64,000 nt of DNA from Aurelia coerulea (lineage: Eukaryota > Cnidaria > Scyphozoa > Semaeostomeae > Ulmaridae), in assembly GCA_039566865.1 (NCBI GenBank), contig CM076956.1, positions 12,783,511-12,847,510 on the forward strand. Reading direction: 5' to 3'. Shown here one piece after another: positions 44,818-56,059 of the stretch (the first letter of the stretch is position 1; every line of letters starts with the position of its first letter). A model generated the notes under the pieces. That model had not been told where the DNA came from and did not search any database. It was given only the letters and a program-made list of their open reading frames with translations. The position numbers and the translations under genes were made by a program.

Positions 44818-45100
44818 TGTAGTAGTAGTAGTAGTAATTTATTTTAAGTGGGCTGATAACCTGATAGGGTTTCTAGCTATTTAAAGCTAATTTAGGCCCA
44901 CTATGCATGCCGCATCCAGGCATGGGACCCCTAGTTTAACGTCCCTTCCGAAGGACGGCGCGAGGTGAGTTGCGAGGTCAGGCCTCAGAGGTCACCCATC
45001 CGGAGTTTGACCTCACTCGACCGAGCTTAACTTCAGTCACCTGACGGAAACTGTTTAAGCCACTCGGCCACTCACCCACGCCTGACCTCGCATGAGGGGG
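44818..45100 (-). mobile_element. SINE with tRNA-type box A, 5S-like region and LINE-like tail
   Basis: On the minus strand the 5' part has TGGCCGAGTGG (complement of 45060-45070), an exact match to the pol III box A pattern, followed by TTAAACAGTT. Next comes GAAGTTAAGCTCGGTCGAG... CCGGATGGGTGACC (44990-45035), which resembles the internal boxes of 5S rRNA. The 3' part has GTGGGCCTAAATTAGCTTTA-AATAGCTA... AATAAATTACTACTAC. It matches the 3' ends of the LINEs at 1254-2750 and 33005-33672 and ends in a CTA microsatellite (44819-44835). GCATG flanks both sides. It is non-coding and probably mobilised by a LINE of that type. Confidence 0.7.
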
Positions 45101-45407
45101 CCTATTGCGTACCTTCTTACCAGAAAAAAAGAACAAAATTCAGTGTTTGATATCGCCAAAGCTAACGAGAAGTTTCAATTAACAAAAAAGTTGGCCTCTC
45201 GTGTTGTCATGTTAGAGCCCTATCTTGTGAGAAGGTAAGGGAAAATAAAAATCAAATTGTTTCTCTGTGGAGAGGAAATTGAGCCTTTCAACAAGAAGTA
45301 TGTGTGTATGACAATTAAAGGCCACGCCCAAAAGCCACGCCCATCAGTCGGCAAATTGAGAGCTTGCACCCCCCTTGCCTGATATCTATAGCGACGGCCC
45401 TGATTCC
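45101..45407. other. No gene recognised
   Basis: No supported feature. ACGCCCAAAAGCCACGCCC near 45327 is a short direct repeat. Confidence 0.45.
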
Positions 45408-45765
45408 AGAAATGGCTTTTAAGAGCAAACATGATCACACATAGAAAGAAGAAGGATATATTTAAACTTCTGTCTCAGCTTTTTATTTTTTTGGTTCAGA
45501 AGCTGAGCAGTGTTTTAATTACACCTAAAAGCTACGAGAATTGAATCGCCTCCCAATTGGCTTCTGCGCCAAATAAATAAAATACTTGGGGCATATGTTT
45601 AGATGTATCCTTCTTCTTTCGATATGGGCTCATATTTGCTCTTAAAAATGATTTCTGGAATGCACAACGAGCGAGCTAGCTACCTGGGTTGCAGGGCAAC
45701 TTTTGCGGCTTGCTTTGTTTTGTTTATGACTTGACCAGCCGGGCATGGAAAAAACAAGGACAGAT
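45408..45765. mobile_element. Foldback family member, left arm truncated
   Basis: Left arm pieces (CCAGAAATGGCTTTTAAGAG, GAAGAAGGATATAT) and right arm complements (CCTTCTTCTTTCGATATG, GCTCTTAAAAATGATTTCTG) face each other around a loop containing GAAGCTGAGCAG and TTACACCTAAAAGC. The right arm extends on to CAGCCGGGCATGG; its left counterpart is missing. Confidence 0.7.
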
Positions 45766-46084
45766 TTTGTAAGATTTTGTAAGCCTGTAATTTTCTGGTT
45801 ATTTGTCAGATTATTTGAAACAAGAGTCCGTCTCAAATTAGATGTCACCTGAGATTTGCAATAACGCAAAATTCCTTTGCAAAGAACTTCTATTGTTGTT
45901 ATTCGCGGCCATTTGAATCCTTATAGTATAGTCAACATGTAAATTAAACAATAAAATTTAGTTTTCAAAGATTGGTTCTCAAAACTGGCCTATAACTCAT
46001 GAAGAAATCTTAATATCGTTCAATAATCAAGGAGTTATTGCTAGCTAATTAAAAATGTCCTTTGAATTATGACAGAACCTTCAT

Positions 46085-47580
46085 AGACGTCCATAGAGCT
46101 CAATAGGCTTTCATCTCACACTGCTGGAGCAATTCTTGAACTAACTCTAAAATTGAATATTGGTCAAGAATTATTGAGTTCCTTCTAGCTTTCTTCAAAC
46201 AGCTTTCAAATGTGCATGTTTTTCACTACGTATCATAGGAGACTTTGACTTTATTGCTAAATCATGACTGCAACAAACCATAAAGTTAAATATTTCTAGT
46301 ATTGCCTAAAACAAGATTAATATAATTCAAGAATTATCGATTTCTTTCTACCCTTCTTCAAATTGCTTCTGGATTTCGTTCTTGTACACCATATATCATG
46401 GGAGACTTAAAACTATGACTTGAACAAACCATAAAGCTAGATCTTACTGGCAATGTGGTAATGTCTAAAGCAAGAAACAGCTTCTAAATTTATTTCTGTT
46501 CCCACTATGCATCATAAGAGACGTTCACCTTACTGCTAAACCATGATTTGAACAAAATTCCAAAGCAAGATGAATAGCGTTCAAGAATTATCGATTCCCT
46601 TCTACCTTTCTTCAAACAGCTTATAAATTTTCCTTTTTTTACACTGTGAGACTTTCACTTCATTGCTAAACCATGAATAAAGCATCAAGTTAAACATCTA
46701 AAGCAGGATTAACATTGTTTTGTTCAAGAACTGATGATTCCTTTCTAGCCCTCTTCAAGCAGCGCCTACATTTTCTTCTTTTTACACTGTATATTACAGG
46801 AGACTTTCACTTTATTGCTAAACCATGATTAAACCGTCAAGTTAAACATTGCTAGTAATGTCTAAAGCACGATTAACATTATTCAAGAATTGATGAGTCC
46901 TTTCTAAATCTCTTCAAATAGCGTCCATATTTTCTTCTCAACAGCTTCTAGATTCACTGCTTTTTGCAGTACGAATTACAGGAGATTTTCACTTCATAGA
47001 TAAACCACGACTTGGACAAGCCATACAATTAAACATTACCAGTAAGGTTTAATGCAAGATGATATCATTCAAGAATTATGATTTCTTTTTAGCCTTCTTC
47101 AAACAGCTTCTAGATTTGTCTCTCTTTGCACCATGCATCAAAGGAGACTTTCATTTTATTCCTAGACTATGACTTGAACAAATCATAAAATTAAACATTA
47201 CCGGTAATGTCTAAAGCAAGATGTCTATATCGTTCAAGAATTCTTGATTTCATCCTAACTTTCTTCAAACAGCTTCTGAGATTTGTTTGTACTACGTATA
47301 ACAAGAGACTGCCACTTTATTCCTAAACCATAACATGAACAAACCATAAAGTTTAACCATGGTTAAACATTGCTGGTAATGTCTAAAGCAAGACAAATAT
47401 CATTAAAGAATTAAAGACTCCTTCGGCCCTTCTTCAAACAGCTTCTAGATTTAGTAGTTTTGCATTATGTATTACAGGAGAATTTTACGCAATTCACAAA
47501 TCATGACTTGAAAAATCATAAAATTACATATTACTAGTAAGGTCTAAAGCATGATAGATAGCGTCCAAGACTCATTGATT
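46085..47580. repeat. Degenerate ~165-bp tandem array, about nine monomers
   Basis: TTCTTCAAACAGCTTCTAGA-like sequence recurs at 46191, 46354, 46608, 46751, 46910, 47095, 47261 and 47430. Each is followed by GGAGACTTTCACTTTATT, CTAAACCATGACTTGAACAA, CATAAAGTTAAACATT and TGTCTAAAGCAAGAT-like blocks. Spacing is mostly 143-185 bp, with one 254-bp gap where a copy is partly lost. Strong divergence marks an old satellite. Confidence 0.85.
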
Positions 47581-48495
47581 ACTGAAACAAGATTATATGA
47601 GTTTATAAAACACTGCGGCTTGATATCAATGAATTTGCATTAACAAAACTATTGACGCATATCATCAAAGTCTTGCACTAATCTTTTTAGCTGTTCACCT
47701 CTCCTATACACGATCAATGAAATTTAACTGTTAGATTTTCAATCAAATTTCCAACGCTAGGCAAGGGCAATTCTTAAACTCACGAAACAGTCCCAGTTAT
47801 CACAACAATAACAACAACAAAAACACTTTTTATACACTTCCTTTCGTTTTCTATTCGAATTTGATATTTTGATCAAACTGGGATTTATGGACTTGGCATA
47901 AAAAATGAGACGGCCAGCACAAATTTATCTGTGCACTTACAAACGAGGCTAAGGCGTAGTTATGGCAACCTTCGAAAGTTGGAAATTCTCATTGGTGCGG
48001 TAAAGTTCATGGAAGCTAAGTGGCCTTCAAAACAAGAAACTCCTTGTTCAAAGTGAAAGGTTTGTTGATTCTTGGATTGAGAAAACATTCATCTGGATAC
48101 TTGAGGCTTTCATTCATGGCTAACGTCACTGAAAACTTGAATTTTGAGGCGTTTTATCATCTAACTGACAACTTAAGCTCACCCTCCATTGCCTTGAGCA
48201 CTCAGCTTTTCGCAGTGTTGCTATTGTTTGCATACCGTATATGAAATCGAGAGAAACAATTTCGTCCTAATTTTCAATGTGAAAGTCCATGAGTAACAAA
48301 ATGAGCGTCCGTCAGTCTAGCAATAGCGATAACCACGAGCATGTATGTAATCAATTATAAGTTGTTTGTTTGCACGTGCAGCAATCAGTAATCAGTCTAG
48401 TAATCAGTAATCAGTATGTAATCAGTCTAGGCAATTCACAGGAAGTGAGTATCATGGATGATGATGCTAATTAGAATTCCAGACACAGGAGATTT
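47581..48495. other. No gene supported; one short membrane-like frame
   Basis: 48020-48244 has an open frame whose distal part (from Met at 48116) contains an NVT glycosylation-type site and ends in a hydrophobic stretch (LFAVLLLFAY). This could be an exon or receptor remnant. It is too short to assign, so it is not called as a gene. Confidence 0.4.
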
Positions 48496-48659
48496 ACCTT
48501 GGTTTTCTTCATTGTGTTTCCTGTCCAAACTGCATTCCCATTCAAACTGTACTGTCTAAGCCAGTCAATCCCCAATACCTTGTTTTTTCATTGTGTTTCC
48601 TTTCCAGTTTGAATTGGAGTGCAGTTTGGACAGGAAACACAACGAAAACAACAGAGGTA
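48496..48659. mobile_element. 164-bp hairpin MITE
   Basis: ACCTTGGTTTTCTTCATTGT and GTGTTTCCTGTCCAAACTGC face GCAGTTTGGACAGGAAACAC and ACGAAAACAACAGAGGT, forming a near-complete hairpin. Target duplication is not clear. Confidence 0.75.
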
Positions 48660-48884
48660 TTTCAAATCCTTTGTGTCTGTGATTCTAATAAAGGTAACTC
48701 TGCTATCCGCTCTAGTGAACAGTGAGATGCCGTTTCGCAAATCACTCTTCTCTGAAAACAGTTAATTTCTCCAATATCATTCGGCCTATCGAAAAGCAGT
48801 AAAAAGGTGTTGTTCTGCATAGTCTGGGCAATCGAAAGATGTATAAATCGCAATGTTTCCGTAAACGTTGAAACCTTAGTACAA

Positions 48885-49990
48885 AGCGATTAGCGATTGC
48901 AAACAAAGGGAATTCTATGCCTGGTCGGTCAAGGCATAAACAAAAGCGAAGCAATCCGCAAAAGTTGCTCTGAAACCCAGGTAGCTAGCTCACTCGTTAT
49001 GCATTGCAGAAATGGCATTTAAGAGCAAACATGAGTATAAATTCAAAGAAGAAGGATATAAAGATATATCTAAGCTTCTACACCGGACATTTTATTTGTT
49101 TGGTTCGGAAGCTGAGCAGAAAAACAAGGACAGATTTTCTAAGACAATAGCATGAGTTGTTTTTTATTGACCAGTAATTCAAAACAAACAAAGCCGCAAA
49201 ATTTCTTTGAAACCCAGGTAGCTGGCTCGCTCGTTATGCATTCCAGAATTTCTTTATAAGAGCAAACATGAGCATAGATTGAAACAAGAAGGATATATCG
49301 ACACATCTGACTCGGGCATTTAATTTTTTTTGTCCAAAGCCGATTGGGAGGCGATTCAATTCTCTTAATTTTTTTGGGTGCAATTGAACTTACTGCTCAG
49401 CTTCTGAACCAAACAAATAAAATGCCCGAGGTAGATGTGTAGATATATCCTTCTTCTCTCGATATATACTCCTGTTTGCTCTTAAAAAACAATTTCTGGG
49501 ATGCACAACAAGTGCGCTAGCTACCTGGGTTTCAGAGAAACTTCTGCGGCTTTGTTTGTTTTGAATTACTGGTTGAGAGAATTTCCTTTGTCGGCAATCG
49601 CTAATCGCTTTGCATTCAGGTGTCAACAAAAGCAACCCATGCTATTGTGCTACAAAATCTATCCTTGTTGGGCTGAAGTATTTCAATTACACCCAAAAAA
49701 ATTGGAGAATTGAATCGCCTGTCAATCCGCTTCTGAACCAAAAAAATAAAATGCCCGAAGCAGAAGTTTAGATGTATCCTTCTTCTTTGGATTATGGTCA
49801 TGCTTGCTCTTAAAAGCCATTTCTGGAATGCAAAACGAGCCAGCTAGCTACCTGGGTTTCGAAACAATTCTTGCGGCTTGCATTGTTTTTGTATATGACT
49901 TGACCAACCAGGCATAGAATTCCCTTTGTCTGCAATCGTTTATCGCTTTGTACTTAGGTGTCAACAAAAAATAGCGGATCCTATTGTCAC
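48885..49990. mobile_element. Foldback element (outer), interrupted by a second copy
   Basis: The left arm 48885-49120 (AAAGCGATTAGCGATTGCAA, CCTGGTCGGTCAAGGCATA, AAACCCAGGTAGCTAGCTC) pairs with the right arm about 49675-49985 (GAGCCAGCTAGCTACCTGGG, GACTTGACCAACCAGGCATA, GCAATCGTTTATCGCTTTG). The loop is split by an inner member of the same family at 49122-49674. Confidence 0.75.
49122..49674. mobile_element. Foldback element (inner), nested in a relative
   Basis: The ends are AAAAACAAGGACAGATTTT and AAAATCTATCCTTGTT, with the same arm order as 6122-6728. GCTGAGCAG on the left and GGCTGAAG on the right are a degenerate duplication of the outer element's loop, judged against the uninterrupted loop at 45490-45510. 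Confidence 0.75.
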
Positions 49991-51436
49991 ATTATCTGTC
50001 ATTGTTTGCTAGAGCACAAAAGGAAAATTTATTGTAATTAATTTCTCATCCCTTGGGGACCAACTATTACTTCAACTGTCATTGTTAGGGAGCAGAAAGT
50101 TCCTATACCAGCAGAGATACTTTCATCAAAATAGCTATATCATCTCGCAAAAATAATACGGAAGAAATCACCGATTTGAATGAATTGAATTTCTATAACT
50201 AATTCAACTTTTCGTTTGCAAAATAAAACTTGAACACACCCAACTTGACTTGGTATTTCACTCAGATTTAGCTTGTTGAGTGCCCCACGTTCTTCCGACT
50301 CAAACGGTATATCCCCACAATTCTGTAATTTGAGGGAATTGCCAGATCTTCCATAAATTCGGTTTGTTGCTTGATAGATTCTGATAACTTTCACAAACAA
50401 AAGCACTTTTTATTCACGTTTTGCAAAAGTTTTGCCCAACATTGGTTGAATTGCTTAATTTTTGCTCTAGTTTTGCTCAAGTTTTGCTCTAGTTTTGCTC
50501 CTGTTTGTTCAGGTTTTGCCCCAAGTTTCACTCAAGTATACTGCATTCCTTTTACGCAAAGTTTTGTGTGTGGCCCAAAAAGTACTGTGAAACGGGGTGA
50601 ATCTTTCCGTTATAACGGGTATCTTCTCTATGTCAATTAGCTTGATAGGAGGGAGTTGGATAGGAGGGAGTGTAGTAGGACTGGAAACTACTCTTTATAT
50701 TCTAATTTATGTTAATTCTTAATTACCCATTTACGTTTCAATTGTATATAGTCACTAATTATGTTTATGATAATCAGTCAGTTGTTAGCTTCATCACGAG
50801 TCACACGTTTGTTGCCACGCTCTCAACAATTAAAGACTACTTATAGGTAATAGGCCAACTTTACGCCTGTTATAGGTAGGAAGGGGGGGGGGGGGTCACC
50901 AAATAAAGTCCAAAGTGGTACGAGAAAGGTTCGTATAATTAACTATTTCCACACAAGCAATTATAAAGGGGTGCTCAGTAAGCCTGAAATTTATTCACAT
51001 GTTCTTGGACTCATAACTAAGATTACTCTGATTTCGAAAGAAGATTCCCACAGTGTGCTTATATCCTTACGTTATGTAACTATTCATCTCAATAATAATT
51101 TTTGAACAAAATATCCCCATTGAGTTTTCACTTGCTGACAACCTGTTCATGGCTGAAGAAGAAGTCGAAAATATTACAGAAAATATCTCAGCGAACTTCG
51201 CGTCAAACATGAAACCACATAAAATAAACTATTTGCTTGCCTTTCAATTTCCGACAACCCAAATATCGTAAACAGATAGAAAGAACGTTTCAACCGTTGC
51301 ATAATTTAAAACATTCATTGTTGAATGACAGTCGCGCCTTGAATTAATGATTATTCATACGACTTGCTTCTTTGGTTGAAAAACCATTGATTTCAAAGCT
51401 GGGCTTTAAAGCATCGAGCTCCAATCTTTGCACATA
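49991..51436. other. No gene recognised; small minisatellite
   Basis: TTTTGCTCTAG-type 11-bp units repeat about four to six times at 50459-50525. A G tract lies near 50883-50895. No gene-like ORF. Confidence 0.5.
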
Positions 51437-51640
51437 TTTTAAATGAAATGTGCAAAATGTTATTGCCCGATTCTTTCAACCGAATTGATTGCAGAGAACT
51501 CTATGTAATTTGCCACAATCCCAGAGAGAGAATTTTTGATATCATGAGTATTTTTTTGGAAGTACGGCATTTTAACAACTCCCGCTAGTTTTGAAGTTGT
51601 GACGTCATCAAATTGCCAATTCGTAAATCATAACAGCCAG
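51437..51640. repeat. Dispersed copy of the 30-31.5 kb repeat family
   Basis: AAATGTGCAAAATGTTATTG, CCACAATCCCAGAGAGAG and, inverted, TTTGAAGTTGTGACGTCATC correspond to 30057-30155 and to 30768-30795. Confidence 0.6.
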
Positions 51641-51664
51641 AGATTATTTTTGAAAGAGCAGCAA

Positions 51665-52290
51665 CACCAAGCCTTGGTCAAACTGATCAAACACTTCACC
51701 AACATTTATCGAAATTAATATTTGATTTTTTCCATGTTGTGAGTAGATGGTCAAACAGAACTAACATTTCACCCAACATTTCGTCAAACAGTTGTTGAAA
51801 CCCGTGATCAGAAGTGCAGTGACCAAGACGCTGCGGAGCGTGCGCAAAGGAACAAAGTGAAAAACGCCCGCAAAAGAAAAAGATGTTACGCTGCACTCTT
51901 CTTCGTCATAATAAATTTCATGCCCGTTTGTGCCCTCCATCGTTCTATTTGCGGTAAATTTGCTTTCTCCTCTCCTTCAACACTCAACTTAAAACAACCG
52001 ATGGCCTAAACGACGCGAACACAACAATACGGAACAACAACAGCAGCGTCATCACTTTTTATGATTTGCGCATGCGCATGATCAAAACGAGGTCAATTAG
52101 TTGTTGAAACAGATCAAACATTTCACACAACACTGAAAAACAAACTTTGTTTTTGACTTCCATCAAACTTCATCCAACATCGCCAAAAAAATGTTATGTG
52201 ACCAAACAAGTTGGCCAAACAGGCCCAACATTTCATCAAACATTTGTTTTAAGAATGGTAGGTGAAACGTTTGATGTGTTGGACCGGGGC
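51665..52290. mobile_element. Imperfect inverted-repeat element (TCAAACATTTCACC type)
   Basis: GGTCAAACTGATCAAACACT and TCACCAACAT near 51675-51705 mirror ATGTTTGATG/GGTGAAACGTTTGATGTGTT near 52255-52280. Related short phrases (CCAACATTTCATCAAACA) repeat inside. A 26-bp region near 52065-52085 contains TGCGCATGCGCA. Confidence 0.5.
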
Positions 52291-52574
52291 TAATTCTATG
52301 ACTCTATGACTTATATCATGCTAAGAACGCATGGAAACAAACTGTAAAAACCGGTTGCAATGAAGACAAATACACCCAACTCTCCCCATTAACTTTACTA
52401 AAATTTATTCGCACTTTTTCCGAAAAAGTGAGAGAAATAAAGCGCAGTGGGTTTCAAAAACTTTTTCACAATTATAATCCTATGACTCATCATTTCATGC
52501 TGAGAACGTAAACACAGGGGTTGCAATTAAGGACATATATGCCCAGCTCTTCTATGGAAAATTCCCAAGCACTT

Positions 52575-52948
52575 AAACCCCGTTAACACTATGCCGGTAC
52601 GAAATGAATACGCGATGAAACTGTGCCGTATTGGCTTCCCGTTTACACTATGCCGGCATAGTTTTTACTTGAATACGGCACGAAATGAATACGACATGCT
52701 AACTGGCTTCGTCGCTCGATCGGCGTAGTGTAAACGGTGAATACGGCATCATTTCATGTCGGATTCACATCAAGGCGATAATCTGGCAAATGAGAGCATG
52801 CGCCTCGACTAATCCTCGCTCTGCGCATGGTCAAAACCTATCGTATTCATTTTGTGCCGGTATAGTGTAAATGGTGATTCCGTTTCAACAGAAAAACCAT
52901 TACGGCACAGTTTTATGCCGTATTCATTTCGTACCGGCATGGTTAGAC
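52575..52948. mobile_element. Inverted-repeat element, GTTAACACTATGCCGGTACG ends
   Basis: TTAACACTATGCCGGTACGA and AATGAATACG at the left face CGTATTCATT and TCGTACCGGCATGGTTAGA at the right. Internal copies of the same motif occur in both orientations (52655-52700, 52725-52760, 52840-52880). Confidence 0.75.
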
Positions 52949-52949
52949 C

Positions 52950-53430
52950 CTTCTCCAAAAAAGTAAGATGCAAAAAGCGTGATGGGTTCCAGAAACCTCT
53001 TCAAAATTATAATCCTATGATTTATCATCTCATGCTGAGAACGCAAACACAGGTTGCAATTAAGGACACACATGCCCCAACTCTCCCTATCAATTTTAAT
53101 GAGACCTCACCCCTACTCTACGAAGATTAATGAAAGAAGCAATGCGTTTCCAAAACTACTTCAAAGTAATTATCCAGTAAGATTCAAATCGCGCTGAGAA
53201 ATTAAGAAAACAAACTGAAAGAACAGGTGTTGTCTTAAGACAAAATATCTACAGGTGAAATAACCAAAAGATCGTTTACGTTAGGCCTGATCTCTAACAT
53301 ATTGCCGGTTGTCCGGCTTAATTTCACTTCCCGTATTAATGATCAACAAAGAATAACTATGTCTTAATGTTGCAATAGTCACATGAAGCTTACTTTCCTT
53401 ACTTAACTTTCAAGAAATATCTTTCCTAAA
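52950..53430. other. No gene recognised
   Basis: CAAAACTACTTCA/AAACCTCTTCA-like phrases with TAATCCTATGA (52395-52500, 52985-53170) suggest another degenerate repeat that the element at 52575-52948 interrupts. Confidence 0.4.
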
Positions 53431-53439
53431 GGACTTGAA

Positions 53440-55060
53440 ATACGGAGAGATTCTGATGGTTATGTTCGATCGAAGAACAGCAGAATGATTCTTTTACAGA
53501 AGGTGACTGTCTTGTAGAAACGGCATGAAGAAAACATGCTTTGTAACTTTCAAATAAAGTATTTCAAATAACAGACTTGGAATCAGAAAGGATCCTCAAG
53601 AAGATTTTAGATTACAGAAGGCTGGAAGAATTTTTTGAAATGTAGTTTGTTTTGTAATGTAGAATGGAATGAAAGGGAAGAATCAACTTCAAAATAAAGA
53701 AATATTACTATCTTAAATGCTTCGAAATCAAAATATACCTTGCAGTTTGTAAGCAAGATTATTTTCAGAACAGAATTGAAATCCGAGCAAAGTTTTATGA
53801 CTATTTTAGATTATAGAAGAGTATGATAGTATTTGAAAACTAGGCTAGTTTGGGAATTGAATAAAAAAGCAGAATCGAGATACGAAAACAACAAAGAAGT
53901 TTTTGGCAACGCACGAAAAAACGAACAAACTCTCGAACCAAATGAATAGCGCTACAAAATAAACTTCAATAATTTCTGAAATTACAATCTCATGATGATG
54001 AGTTCAGATCACGAAAGCGCAAGATGAATTTGAAAACCCAGGCTGTTTCATCAAGAAAGGAATGAATGAGCTGAGCAATACGAAGAACAAACAACGAAAA
54101 AATAACAACTGTGTTTTAGATATTGCACAAGTCAACGGATATTTCGTTATTTTATAGCAAAATATTGCCCACAAAGGACTTGAAATCAAGACTTATTTTC
54201 GGGATGAATTTAAAATCACAACGAAGCACAAAGAAATTAAGGCTGTTTTGATAACGGAATGAATAGAAAGAACCAAGAACAAGTAACTGAAGAAAAAGTA
54301 CATTTCGACACAGTATGAGTCGAAGATTTTCGTTACTTTCAAGCAAAAACTGCAACAAATTTGAGGTTAGAACTGTATGAAATAGAATTTAGAAATAATT
54401 GAAAGCGACACTGTTTTGAGAAAAGAAAGCTTTAGCAAAAGGGCGAATGATGAAGAATAAACTGCGCATCAAATGCTACATAAGTCCCCATGCTTCACAC
54501 AAGAATTTCATGACGATTGTAGATCACCAAAGATTAGAAAGATGTTTTGAAAATAATGCTGTGTTGAAAAATTAAAGAAAATAACGAAACATAAACTGTG
54601 TATTCAATAATGCATGAGTCAAAAGCAACATCGCATAACTTTCCAAATATTCTCATGCGTAAATGCAGGTTTTCTTTATAATTGTAGATCCCAAATATTA
54701 GACAGACGTTTTGAAAATAATACCGTTTCGAAAATGGGATGAAAGAATGAAAAATAAACTGCGTATTGAAATACCGGATAAGTCAAAATATGTACGGTAA
54801 AAATTTCAAAAAATTTAAATGCCTAAAAGCAGACTTTCTTGATGATTGCAGATCACTAAGTGTCAGACAAATGTTTTGAAAACAATGCTGCTTTGAGGGT
54901 AGAATGAAATAGCGAAAAAAATAAACCGTATAATAAGCATCGTAAAACTTGCCAAACATTCCCAAACCTGAACGGAGATATTCTTGACAGTCGTAGATCA
55001 CCAAAGGTCAGACAAATGTGTTTTGCAAATGAAGCTGTTGTGAGAATAACATGAATAGGC
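53440..55060. repeat. Degenerate ~160-bp tandem array next to the candidate exon
   Basis: GATCACCAAAGATTAGAAAG ... ATGTTTTGAAAATAATGCTG-like blocks recur near 54520, 54687, 54849 and 54993, with weaker copies back to about 53590. It lies immediately downstream of the donor at 55071, that is, inside the presumed first intron of the minus-strand gene. Confidence 0.7.
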
Positions 55061-55071
55061 ATATCACTTAC

Positions 55072-55253
55072 TGAAGAGTTCCATCGCTCTCAAACGACGA
55101 AGTTCGTAAAGTCATCACTCTGTCGAGCTGCAATGGTATCATTGACGTATCGAAATTGACTTTGGGTCTTAAATTCATACTTTCCTCCAACGCATCTGCC
55201 TCACCTGAGCATTCGAGGCGAACCACTATTTCTTCAATCTGATTATCAACCAT
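55072..55253 (-). CDS. Candidate first coding exon of a host gene
   Basis: From ATG at 55253 (context GTAAAAATGG) the minus strand reads MVDNQIEEIVVRLECSGEAD, ALEESMNLRPKVNFDTSMIP, LQLDRVMTLRTSSFESDGTL: acidic, soluble, without signal peptide or membrane segment. The frame meets TAA inside a consensus donor. TTCA|GTAAGT places the exon end at 55072 after 60 codons plus two bases, so the intron interrupts a codon. Splicing is more plausible than termination at the TAA formed by GTAAGT. I do not recognise the family. Downstream exons would lie at lower coordinates beyond the degenerate repeats; none was found. A possible upstream non-coding exon ends at a GTGAGT near 55661. Confidence 0.5.
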
Positions 55254-56059
55254 TTTTACCGTAGAATGTGTGTAGGCGCTTCTGGTGTTCGTTAATTATA
55301 TATGTGAAGGTGATCAGCGTGGCACCCGCATAAATTGAAAATTCTCTTCAATTCCATGACAAGGAAATACTGATATGGGCTAAAAGCCGGACTGGCATAC
55401 ACCAGGATGTAAAGGATGGAAACTAAGTGGTGGGATTGAAAATCGGCCCTATAATAAAATATTAGTGATTTTTCAAACAGGAGTACTTTTTTGAGACACC
55501 CGGTAGTGTAAAAACGCAACTTGCCCAAAAACCTAAGCCATACACGTTCACTCGTCCTCTGAAGCATATCAGGCAAACCATTCCCGAAAGCACGTTATCG
55601 AGCTGAAATTCGATAAGCATTCTGCGCAAATAATTGGCAATGTGAGATAGAAGCTGATACTCACAGTCGTAGTCTCCTTCTCAGATACCGCTGCTGATGA
55701 AGTAAAGCGTTTCTGCGTTTTGAAGAGAGATTTAACAAGATAAGGTATGCGTGGTTGAACAAAATGCCTTTTATCTCTTGCAGGGATAATGAATACTGAA
55801 CACGTATCTACTGGCAACTAGTCATTCATTTGGCGGCAAACTTATAACACTGTGATATCGCGGGAGGTAAAATGCTTCTTTTAACAGGTTCTTGTTGAAG
55901 GTATCATTGGTCCTTAAAAGCTGCCCAGTCAGTGGAATTTTCCGAGCTGGAGGAATCTTCAATGATACGAAGGCTACAAAAACAAAGAAATTTTTCGTGG
56001 CGTTTTGTTTCACTTTTGTTTTTGTGTGTGCTATTTTATTGTTTTCAGAGACAATAAAA
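55254..56059. other. Possible promoter or 5' UTR of the minus-strand gene; no other gene
   Basis: On the minus strand CTACGACT|GTGAGTATC (about 55655-55670) is a plausible donor for a 5' UTR exon. Frames of 82-94 codons (55292-55817) and 90 codons (55822-56094) have no recognisable domain. Confidence 0.35.

Noticed and set aside
48116..48244. GPCR-like N-terminal exon
   Set aside because: Only one hydrophobic stretch, no following transmembrane segments in any frame, and no convincing splice donor.
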